64,000 nucleotides of DNA. Origin: Pyricularia pennisetigena. Lineage: Eukaryota; Ascomycota; Sordariomycetes; Magnaporthales; Pyriculariaceae. Both the position numbers and the translations under genes were made by a program. The stretch is taken from NCBI RefSeq assembly GCF_004337985.1, contig NW_021940919.1, positions 248,001 to 312,000 of the forward strand, given 5' to 3'. The notes beneath the pieces are model-generated. The model saw only the letters and a list, made by a program, of their open reading frames with translations. It did not search any database and was not told where the DNA came from. Positions 52,301 through 62,395 of the stretch are shown piece by piece. Every line of letters starts with the position of its first letter. The stretch's first letter is position 1.

Positions 52301-52807
52301 GTAAACAAACAGGCAGTTCTTTTCTCCCCTGATTGCAAACCAGAATCAATTGGAGCGCAACTTTCGTATGCAGCGGGGCATGCCATACCCAAGCTGCCAG
52401 TGGTCCCCAGTTGGTGGGGACCTGCCGCTGTCAGGAGAAAGATGATGGGTGTCAATGTCGATGTTTACTACGTAGCGGCCCCTTCAGGGTCCACACCCTC
52501 TTATTTTTTCATTTTGTCCAATGACGTCGACTTGGGTTAGGCCTGTCTGGTTGTTTTTGGTTAGGTATGCGGGCCGGGAACGGGACAGCGTAACATCGTG
52601 AGGAATGACCGAGCTAGAGATTTCTGTATATGAAGGCAAGTGACAATTGCATCTTCACCCCTTTCCCGGAGTTTCTTTTCCTCCCCATCCACAAGCCATC
52701 CAACTGTCACACACTCTCGCTTTCATTCCCAACGCAAACACCATACACTAATCAACACTCGTTTACTAAAACCTGTAACAAACAAAAAAAACACCCTCAC
52801 ATTCACC
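49354..52807. other. 3.45-kb gene-poor stretch
   Basis: No gene recognised. An open frame at 50371-50865 (164 codons) has no domain, unusual composition for this locus and no family resemblance. An A28 tract lies at 51404-51431. The last 250 bp are C-rich leader sequence of the AltA1-like gene, with a TATATGAA element at 52627-52634 as a possible TATA box. Confidence 0.4.
51404..51431 (+). repeat. A28 homopolymer
   Basis: Uninterrupted run of 28 A. Confidence 0.95.
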
Positions 52808-53233
52808 ATGCGCTTCGCCACCGTCACCGCCCTCTTCGCCGCCGGCGCCCTCGCCGCCCCGGCTGCTCAAGCCCAGGCCCCCTACTCCGAGACAATCGCG
52901 ATCAGCGACTTCTCGGTGCGCAGGACGGTCGAAAACAAGCCGACCAACGTCAACTTCAAGATCAACGGCGGCGCCGCCTCGAACCTGTCCTGCAGCCTTG
53001 ACAACCCGGAGCTTCCCACCTCCGCCATCGCCAAGTGCGGCGACAGCGTCTACTCCTTCGCCCTCGTCAAGGGCAATGCCACCGACTACGGCGTCCGCCT
53101 GTACAAGGAGCTCGGCCCCGGCGTCGGCCTGTACGGTGTGGGTGACGTCTTCACCTACTGCCACACCGGCGGCCGCGGCGACCTGCTGTGCACCCAGGTT
53201 GCTACTGCTTCTGTTGTCATTGACAGCGCTTAA
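52808..53233 (+). CDS. Secreted AltA1-like protein (candidate apoplastic effector/elicitor)
   Basis: Single exon, 141 residues. The start MRFATVTALFAAGALA opens a clear signal peptide (cleavage expected near residues 17-23), and CACC precedes the ATG in good context. The mature chain has only four cysteines (62, 77, 118, 128), expected to form two disulfides. It carries the AltA1 hallmarks ISDFSVRRT, CGDSVYSFAL, ATDYGVRLYKELGPGVG and GDVFTYCHTGG. Potential N-glycosylation sites are Asn59 (NLS) and Asn90 (NAT). Members of this ascomycete-specific beta-barrel family are secreted. They include the Alternaria major allergen, and some in plant pathogens trigger or modulate plant defence. The role in this species is unknown. 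It stands alone in a gene-poor block with very strong C-ending codon bias, which suggests high expression. Confidence 0.9.
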   Translation: MRFATVTALFAAGALAAPAAQAQAPYSETIAISDFSVRRTVENKPTNVNFKINGGAASNLSCSLDNPELPTSAIAKCGDSVYSFALVKGNATDYGVRLYKELGPGVGLYGVGDVFTYCHTGGRGDLLCTQVATASVVIDSA

Positions 53234-55812
53234 AGGGGAGACATGAGGGCTGCCCCCATTGTTTTGAAAGGAAAATTTTTGGTTCCTTTGTTTCGAATAT
53301 ATGGTGGAGTTTGAAATAGAGAAGAAAAAAAAAAAGACCAAACACTTTATATGCCCTTAATTAATATTAAAAAGTATAAATTCACCTCAAAAGAGAGTTT
53401 GGGCGCGAAATTGGTGCCGTGCTTTGTGGAGTGTTTGCTTGGCTGGTTTTGTCATTTGCTTTTGAGTAAAAGTTTTGTCGTCGTAAAAGAGTTCGTGTGG
53501 TTGACACACAAGGCTGACTGGCTTGCATCTGCTCCCCGGTTTCAATTGGCATTTTGTTTGTTATTGCTTTGGCCCCTTGAATAAATGTACAAGAAAACCC
53601 AATGGAAGCCGACACTCGTGTCTGCCTTGCATTATCTCAGTGCAACTTGCTTCTTGATTATGCGCCTCGCCAAAAGGAGGGCTTGACTAGAGAATAAACG
53701 AAGCATGATGACATCCTTGCTGTACACTCATCCAAGCGGGGGGCCATGTGGTAGTGAAACCGTCTCCTCATAACGGGAGACGTTATATAGATATATATCG
53801 CAGGATAGTATACGTCGTATACATAACTTATAGGTAGTGGAGGGTGTATTATATGGCAGCAATCAGCTTTTACCCCGCCCGCCAGGCTCCAGCTGCCGGC
53901 ATATCAACAACTGATTGTGACAGAATTCAGCTGGAAACAGCCAGTGTTGCAGCAGGATGGATGAATAAGGAAATGGTACATAGGGAGGCCTCCACTTCGG
54001 GGGAACGTGGATGGAGGGAATGTTTCCGTCCTATCACGTTCCTACATAAGGTTCAAACGACCCCTGAATCAACAATATGCATGTGGACTGAAGTAGGCAC
54101 TAGTACAGGTACAGGAAAAACTCGTCCTGCATTTGGAGCCATGGGAATTGCTTCTTGGAATTTTGTGCAACTGCCGTGGCTGTATAGCCCCCAAATATCT
54201 CCCAAAAAAAAAAAAAAAAGAGAAAAAAAAAAGTTTATGGGTTTTTATTCGAACCCAAGAAAATTTTAATATCGAACCCTCGTAACACATCCATTCAGGG
54301 GGTTGGGAATTCTATGGTTACATTCGCAACCTTGACCTCTTTTTTTCTTTTTTCTCCATCAATGGACCTCCTCAAAAAGAAAAAGAAAGGGCCGCGAGGC
54401 AAACCAAAAAGCGAAAAAGCAAAAGCAGAAACCACTACCCCTGGGCCATCGCGCAATATTCCGCCACTTTGTTACGAAGTAGCTGAGAACAAGGAGGGTA
54501 GGGGAGCGCTAAAGAGAGGCGTTTAACTGCCGACTGTCCTTGTGAAAAATGCCTGACCTGATGAGGAGCCGAAGAAGCAATCATGGTAGAAGCCACCACG
54601 TTTTTTTTTTTCCTCCCTCGCGCTCTTTCTCTTCTGTCTGCCCCCTGTCTGTCGAGAATCGAGACTTCCTTGCAACATTACCCTCTCAGCCTTCTTCGGT
54701 CTTTTATCGGTGTCTAATAAACCCCCTAACAAAAAGGTTGGACGATGGTGTCTAGACCCTGTCACCGAGACTTAGTTCCGGGATGCGCCGGATAGTCCGA
54801 ATTTCCGTTTCCCAGTTTACCTGTCAAATACCGTAGTATTCTCCATGGGATTCCAAACCATGGTTTTTTTTTTCTTATCGGGACCGCCCTTCCCCCGAAT
54901 GCAAGGGCAAGGTTGATTGATGTGCAGGTGTTTCTATGGTACCATTAAAAAAAAAAAAACTCCCCCGTATCCACAAGGGTCTTAATTGTATATCCTAGTA
55001 GGTAGATACTAAGCTTGAAAGGACATACGGTGCTCAAGGACCGAGCCCCAAACTGTTTCGTTTCTTGTTTCAATTATTTGCTAGTCTATTCCACTAGAAC
55101 TAGTAGTCTAAGTCTAATAATGCTGCAAGGCATTATACTTGATCCCACAACGGCCACAACGTCCACTTAAAAACGAGCAGTCCCTGAAACTTTGTGCTCC
55201 CCCAGGACCTTGACCTCAGCCGCGGCTTAAAACCCGCCCATTCATATCAACAAGTAATTAAGCCACTCCCGCTCGTAGTATGGGGCTTTACGGAGGATCC
55301 AGTTTCGTTAAAGGCCGCAAAGCCTTGTAGATTACTGGGGTGTGCGAGCTGGGGGATTCTTTTGGACCCGTTCGACGCCGAAAGCGGAAGATTGGCGCCG
55401 TATCCCGTATTATATGGAGACGGCATTTCTGAGGCTGGTCATGTCAAACGGAATTGTTCTCGACTACAGCCCCTGCTCAGTTTGTCTGGTTTCCTTGTTG
55501 AGTGTTAGTAGACTTGGTAATTTTCAATACAGGCCACATACCAAGCTTAACGCAAGCCATCCCACGTGTAATGTATTGTTTGTCCAAGCATCAAAAGCAA
55601 GCAAGCACTCGCGTGGGAAGGTTATATCCAACTTTTTTGATTGTTTGTTTCTTCTTCTTTCCCAGAAGCTCCTCCCAAGATAAATGCGGAATGGTATATG
55701 TGGGTAATATACAATTAGAGATTATGTACCCCCTGCGCGCCACATGTATCGGCGTGTCTAATTAACTTGGAAACCCATTTTCTTTTTGTAAAAACAAGCC
55801 AAAAAAAAAATA
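53234..55812. other. 2.6-kb intergenic region
   Basis: No gene supported. The left part is the AltA1-like gene 3' UTR (A/T-rich to about 53400). A 141-codon open frame at 53844-54269 ends in a poly-Lys stretch from A runs and lacks any domain. The right part is the 3' side of the next regulator. Confidence 0.4.
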
Positions 55813-58800
55813 TCACGGGATCCGCTCTGTCCTGCCATCAAACAGCTCCATCTCTAGCCTCTGTAGGATTCGCAGGATGACTGAAAGCGAGCTTGGCGCG
55901 TGCACAACCACGCCGAGGAATTCTATCGTCCGTCGAAACAAGTCTCTGAGCGTGACGCCATCGACCAGGCGGCCGATGCGGGGGTCGCGGTATATGGCGA
56001 CCAGTGTAATCAAGTTGCTCCATTGCCTGTGTGACTCAAGTCAGCAATGAGGTTATGGAGAGTAAATAGGCCAGGTGTGATGGTTCGCGGTGAGAACTCA
56101 CATATGTGCCGTGCCAAAAACATCCGGTATGACGAGGCGAGCGTCTTGAATGGCGTGGAAGGCTCTTGTGCTTTCCACGAGGGCCTTGACGGCCTGACGG
56201 GCATGCTCTAGCATCATCGGGTCGAGCGGGTACAAGGAGCCATCGACTCGGTCATCCAAATTTGCTTCCCCACCTACGTTCTCGTTCTCTTCCACCTTGT
56301 ACATCGGCATTTCGTATGGCATGTTGACAATGGCCCGGATTACCGGCCTAAACGTGGCAACAAGCGCCTTCCAGTACTTGGCACGCAGCCGAGCTTGCAA
56401 AAGGTTGGGGGAGGGCGCATCGTTGTCGTCAAATTGTAGACGCTCGGAAGCCCACTCCGACTTGTCAAGGCACTGCTTGAATGCACGTATCAGGGGCGTT
56501 GTTGGGGACATTGGCTGCCTGTGCAGCATATGATCGGATTCGCAGGACGGCTGAAGCATGTCGTGAATGTGATTGAGCTGCCGCCGGAGATAGAGCTGCG
56601 CCATGTAATGTTCCATTACGTCTTGTTCAACTCCGGTCTGCAGAGCCTTGACCGCGTTTGGCTTGGGCATGACATGCTCGTACAAAAGAATTCCGGATCG
56701 TGGGAGACGTAGCTGGTCGAGGATTTCACTGTTCTCCCTCCCCATCTTGGATGTCAGCAATCAGCAAACACAGGTATCTAAACCATTTGATATAGTGCTG
56801 ACCTCTCCAGTTGTAAACACGTCCAAAAAGCAAAAATTAGTTGGTTGTCCTTCACTTCACAAATTCCCATGTACTGAAGGCGATAAAGATAACTTGGGCG
56901 CAAAGCGATGTTAGTCTTATGTTTAGTGTCACGGGAACATGATATGAATTCAGGCGCCTTACGGTCTGATCAGCTGCTGGATCTTCATGGCCGCTTGCTG
57001 AACTTGTTCAAGACTTTCCAATGCGCGACCAAGCTGTCCGTAGTATAGCCCAGCAAGTATGCAGGCCTGAACATGCTTGAGGGTGCAGCCATGCATCTGG
57101 CTTGTCATGATCTCGGTGGCTTGTATGAGGTATTCTAGACCCGGAATGTCATGAGTGTGTTTTCTCGGACTCGCTGTAGTGTGTTGGTCTGGATGTGATG
57201 TCGCAGGCAGAGGATAGCTTTGCGACATGGGGGTCGGGTATTGTTCTGGTCGTGTGGGTGACAGACGTTGTTGCCAGGAATTCAAGTCCCCAAAGAAACT
57301 GTCCGACAACCTCTCTTTGTGACAGCTGATCTTGCCAAGAGCTAGTATGCACAGGATGACGGCGTCGTCAATAGTAACATCCGACCTCGTTAGCTTTTGT
57401 GCATGTCGTGGTGTGTGCGAATCGGAGCTTTCAGATGCTGAAAGATCTTGCCCATTGCAAATAGGAGATCGCTTCCTCTTGTTGAGCCTCCTGACAGTAA
57501 GCTTGGCCGCCGCGCCTGATTGCTTTTTTGCAGGGTTGGACTGGTTTTCGAGGAACTTGTTGACCATGGCGTCCAGCTCCTCCTGGCCCATAAGTGGGTG
57601 CATGTTTTGTATGTTATTCTTGTAGCTTTGTACCAAGCTCCAGACTGTCTCTGCGTTCATGTCAGGCTCCGTACTCCCCTGAGGGCTCGATCCGGCTCTT
57701 TCGGGACTCAAATGGCCAGATGGGCCACTGGCTGGTGCCCAGTCGATGCGATTTGGCAGCGGCGGCCCGGAGGGTCCGTTTGGTTCCAGCTCGTAATGAG
57801 TCATGGCGGCAGGTTTGTCTGTCTTTTGGTAGCCCACGCCTGTTCCAAATGGTGGACAAAGTCGATCTCTCTGCTGCTCTTGGGCGAGTGGGAAATCTGC
57901 AGGGGATTGGATGCCTTCACTGGCTAGTAGTCTCTGGATAAACTGACTGACTGCAGGCCACTGTAGGATTTCTTGAGCCAAGGTTGGGTGGTTTGTCATG
58001 ATGGGATCATCTTCGGGGCCCATGAGAGGTCTCGTGTCAATCTTTGCTGGTGCCTTTCCAAGTGACCTGCCCACCATTTCTGTGGCGAGGGCATCCTGCA
58101 TGCCCGGCTCTAGCCTCGCCGTTTGAGGATGCCACTGTTCTCTGATTGTCAAAGCCTCGCTCTGAGCTATCGTGCTGTTCGTGAGAGCTCTGTCGAGTGC
58201 TGGTGCTGTCATGATGCCGAGGAGGCGTTCTATGTGCTCTGTTCGCTCTTGGAGTCTTGCAATTTCATGTTGAAGTCCGTCAAACAGCAACTGTGAATAT
58301 CTGTCGTGATACTTTGATACCGACCCGGAGTAAATGCAATCGCCTTTTCTGTCCCGACACGTCTTACAAGGTCTAGCCATGTCGCACTTTGTCTTGAGCC
58401 TCCTGCAGGTATTGCAAGCCTGGGACGCTCGTGCATTAGTCCGTCTTGGCGGGAGCTGAAGCACAGAGTCGAAGCTCATCTTTCGTGTGTCATCGCGCGG
58501 CTGCGGCTGTGGCTGAGGGGAGCGAGGCGGTAAGGGAGCAGCGGTGTGCTGATGCAAACGGTGTGCGGAGCTCGGAGGGCTGGGACTGACGGTGTACTCT
58601 GACGAGACCTCGTAGGTTCTCTCGAAGCCGAGATTGCTCTGATCAGACTGCTGCTGGTGTGGCGGTCTGGGCGGGTAGGAAGGATGATCATGAGGTATTG
58701 TAGGCCGTTGTGGTTGCTGCTGGTAATGCGCTCCGGGTAGTTGATGACTGGCGTCCAAGTGATGGGCCGTCTGCAGTTGTTCAGGCCATCTGATAGCATT

Positions 58801-58875
58801 CCTGTGCGAGGTTTGTGCCGGCGATGTCGGGGCCGAGGGCACCCTTATCCATCTTCCATCAGGGGCCTGGTTCAT
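55813..58875 (-). CDS. Zn(II)2Cys6 fungal transcription factor, four exons
   Basis: Exons 58875-56963, 56892-56803, 56728-56102 and 56026-55813, with introns of 70, 74 and 75 nt (GTAAGG, GTCAGC and GTGAGT donors), give 947 residues. Splicing rebuilds LQYMGICEVKDNQLIFAFW and LESEILDQLRLPRSGI, both characteristic of this regulator class. A Pro/Gln-rich N-terminus (1-145) precedes the canonical zinc cluster C154-x2-C157-x6-C164-x5-C170-x2-C173-x6-C180 with a coiled-coil-like linker (about 195-220, LQHEIARLQERTEHIERLLG). A basic patch (RRLNKRKRS) precedes the fungal-specific regulatory region, which starts near DDAVILCILALGKI and runs to the C-terminus. It should be nuclear and probably dimeric. 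Target genes are unknown. The leader contains a (TTTCTC)n repeat. Confidence 0.9.
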
Positions 58876-58900
58876 CGTCTTTTTTTTTTGTTTTGTTTTC

Positions 58901-58933
58901 TTTCTCTTTCTCTTTCTCTTTCTCTTTCTCTTT
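58901..58933 (+). repeat. (TTTCTC)n microsatellite
   Basis: About five copies of TTTCTC in the 5' leader/promoter of the four-exon regulator; on the gene's sense strand this is GAGAAA. Confidence 0.9.
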
Positions 58934-60038
58934 GCTGCTTTGGTTCCTTGACGGTAAGAACTTTAAAACACTACCCAGGTGCAGAGAAGATAGCCGACCA
59001 AGATGTCAGCGGGCAGAAGCCATTTAAAGAGCCAGTCCATTAGTCAAGGGGCAGAGCGGGATAAGTAGCCACTTTCTGCACGTTTAAAAGGCGCCATAGG
59101 TACAAGCCACTAGCGGGGGAGGATGATAACAAACAGGGTCGGGCAGAACAGAGTAGCGCCAGGGGATGAGTGACTGGTCACAGTTCACAGGCATACTCCA
59201 TATAATACGAACAAGAAGAACTCCACGCCCATGTCAACTTCGTAAGCAAAATTATCAGGTCATTGGGATTGAGATAGGGGTGGGGGAGAGTGAAAGTTTC
59301 AAGCTCCAAGACGGAAACAAAGCAACTTCAACATGTTGATCAGTTAAAACCTCATATAAAAAGCAAAGAGAAAAAAAGGATGTGTCTGTCAAAGCTGACT
59401 GACGTTCCGCTAGCCAAACAGAGATTGTTCCGCACGTAGGTGAGCCATTGTCGGAGGTGAGTTGCATCATCATCTACATAGTGACATGCACGGAGACAAC
59501 ATGCTCAAATGGGGTCTAACCGAGAGTCATGCCATGCACAAAAGCCACCAGGACATCACATCTCTGGGGCTAGGACAAGTGCAAGGGGCTGACAATACCT
59601 TGTTACTGGAACCAGGATGCAAGCCCCATGTTCAGAGGGCCCCCCCGCCGGCTGTCCAGAACATGTTCGCATGAGTGACAAGAATGATCGTCTGGACAGG
59701 CAAGGATCATACGGACCACTCAAAAAACAAACAGCCCGGTCCATAATAACTGCCGGACTAGCCTATACAGTCGAAGAACTGTTGCTTAAGTGTATCAAGT
59801 TAGAACTTTTAGCACATGTTACCCCACAAGTTGTGCTCATCAGCACGTAGTACTGCTTACTATCTTGGTGCAAGGGGAGCAGGAGACCCATCTCTCCACT
59901 TGATTCGCCATTCACCTTGATATCAAGGTCCGCAGGTAGCTGCACTCAAGCGAATGGAGATACAAGAACTCAGCTGCGGCTGCTTCTGCTGCGGTTTTTG
60001 ACCGTACGCGTACAGTATACGCTGAGGAGTGTTCTCCA

Positions 60039-60062
60039 CAGCAGCAGCAACAACAACAACAA
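60039..60062 (+). repeat. CAG3CAA5 trinucleotide tract
   Basis: Eight Gln-type codons in a row inside a short open frame (about 59945-60140) that lacks its own start. It would encode Ala-rich and poly-Gln sequence. Confidence 0.8.
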
Positions 60063-60125
60063 CATCCTCGCCAAGGATATTCTACAGGCGTGAACATGGT
60101 CTCGTCTTCAGACATGACCCTTGAT

Positions 60126-60167
60126 GACGATCCGGGCTAATTTGCCCAAGACGACGATCCGAGCTAA
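60126..60167 (+). repeat. 15-bp direct repeat, spaced 27 bp
   Basis: GACGATCCGGGCTAA at 60126 and GACGATCCGAGCTAA at 60153 differ by one base. They lie just after the CAG/CAA tract. Confidence 0.85.
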
Positions 60168-60405
60168 CTCAACTCGCCTCTGCCGAACAGTCACCAGTAC
60201 TGCGTTCTGAATCAGGCAAATGTTGGTAAAATACCCGAGGTTGGTTGGATTTGTATATAGAGGACTCACTACTCATTTTGTTCTTTTGTTGCCAGTCAGA
60301 GAACATGCGTCGTTCCTCCAAGGATGCATTGTCCCAGCCGGCCTGCTTACCAAATAATGCCAACAGATACGTCGGGGTCCCGGTGCAAGTAATAACCCCG
60401 TTGGC

Positions 60406-60431
60406 AAAAAAAAAAAAAAAAAAAAAAAAAA
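60406..60431 (+). repeat. A26 homopolymer
   Basis: Uninterrupted run of 26 A. Confidence 0.95.
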
Positions 60432-61019
60432 GGTTTTCAGAGCTAGTGTATATCGACATGTTGGGCTGTTTGAAGCAGGGGATGTATCCTTGGTCAAATC
60501 AGAAAAAAGGAGAAGAAAATTGAATAAAGTGGTGGGTTCCTTCTCGGTTAGAATATACCCAACTAGGCCCAAAGAGAAGAAACTGTCAAAAAAGTGACCG
60601 GAACCTTCTCGCTTAAGAACAACCGGGGAGACTAGGAGGAGACAGGTTACAATCAAAGTGGAGTCGGCGGAGTAACTGAACGGAGCTAGGGCGAGAAGAT
60701 GCCGAGTCGAAAACCCGAAACCTTCCCACATATCGTCGTACCTTCCGTATCTGGCGTATTTAGCAAGTCTCCGAAAAATAACTGCAGGGACACGGGCGCA
60801 GGAGGGACGAATGGCGACATTCTGGGCAAGGACAGCATCTGCACCAAGGGCCAAAATAGGCACTCTAGCAAGCATATCATTTCCTCAAAACAGGATTAAG
60901 ATTACCCTTTTTGTTCCTCGTCAGTAACCCACGGACTCGACTTTGCCCAAACGCTTCCGAACAGGGCCTTGAAACCTTGTTTGCTCTCCGCTGCGGAAGC
61001 CCGGTGACGGCATGCTAGG

Positions 61020-61497
61020 ATAAGGTAGGTACAGTATGTAAGGTACCTACTATGTACCTGGATTATAAACCATTTAAACCTCGCTCTAGCCGAGATTATC
61101 GATTATTCGATTATACTGGGACCTGCCATCCGCCTTGTCAATTTACCAGGTCAGCCATAGACAGATAGCTAATTTTGACCCTGATCAACAGCATACATTT
61201 GCGATGTGACCTTGCCCTCCCGCTTACTCCCAACCCAGCGATCTGGAACATGACCTTTTGTGATATTGCTGCTGATGCGTGGGGAAAGGGCACTTGTACG
61301 GTCCAAGACCCGAATCCTTCTCAATGACGCCTGGGTTCCACCACGTCTATGGGGGCCAAGGATTTCCCATCAAACCGAGCAAGAGAGCAATCCGGCAGGC
61401 AAGACTCGAAAAAGGACTCAGTTGTTCGCTTAAGGTACATACGTACCTACCTGGTTGTACCTACTGTACCTACAGGCTACAATATACCTAACCTAGC
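61020..61497. repeat. Two clusters of GTACCTAC-type motifs
   Basis: 61020-61060 reads as repeated TAGGTAC/GTACCTAC units, and 61431-61497 has at least five TACCTA units on one strand. The units are degenerate and irregularly spaced. Confidence 0.6.
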
Positions 61498-61794
61498 ACG
61501 GTATTGATGCACATAAGATACGGGGATACCTTTAATAAAATGACCTCTTCCAGCTACAATTCCTGCAAGACCCGTTTTTGGACAACTCAACCGAGCTGCC
61601 AAACCTATAGTTTATAGTTGCCTTACCTAAGTTACCACCGTATCGCAGCGACTTGGCACTGGCAGGCCCTGGCCCTGCCCAGCAGCTCGACCACTGGTTC
61701 TTGCCTGCCGGGACCAGCGGCCCTGTGTTAATCCAATGGGGCTCATCCACTCTCCATATATGCAGGGCTGCGCACCCAGGTGTCCTACTTACAA

Positions 61795-61813
61795 AGTACT
61801 GTACACTGTACAG
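61795..61813. repeat. GTAC-rich palindrome, second copy
   Basis: AGTACTGTACACTGTACAG; its first 12 bases are identical to the element at 28198-28209. Confidence 0.5.
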
Positions 61814-62383
61814 CTTTCCAAGTTGCCTCCATGTTCGTTCATGCGGAACCCGGCTCAGGGGTGTGATGGTACCTGAGGTAACTGTTACGTGCACATCATA
61901 TTATTATTTTTCTTCTTTGCACAAAGAGTACATCTTAGCACTTAGCAATGGTATCCCTGCGGGCCCTCGATTTGTACAAGATTTGTAAGTGTAGCGTAGC
62001 ACCGCAAAGATCCATCAGGGCCCCCGCATTGATGAGCAAAAACAAGCATCCTCCTTCATCAACCCTCGAGGGCCACTTAATGCTATCTAGGGTTTGATTT
62101 TTATTTTATTTTTCCCTTTCCTTCTCGGCCCATTGTTAGAAGACGCAAAGCCTTACCGTATTCTTAACCTGCAAGATACACCCAAGTCACATTAACCCCA
62201 ACATCCGCACAAGCCTTTCGCCCCCTGGTACCTTGCTAACGATAGGAGAAAAAAAAAAAGTTGGATTGGTATGCTATGATTCTCTCTTATTCGTGGGATT
62301 TCTGCGGGCCTCTCGTAAAAAGCCCTGCAATTAGCTGAGAGAGATCGCGCAGATGACATGGATGAACTGATTGTGGGATTGGT

Positions 62384-62395
62384 GGGGGGGGGGGG
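62384..62395 (+). repeat. G12 homopolymer
   Basis: Twelve consecutive G, the only long G run in the window. Confidence 0.9.

Noticed and set aside
53844..54269. 141-codon plus-strand frame
   Set aside because: Ends in poly-Lys from A runs, and no recognisable motif.
54245..54290. GGTTCGA-like strings on the minus strand, considered as tRNA T-arms
   Set aside because: No matching T-stem, D-arm or acceptor stem could be drawn.
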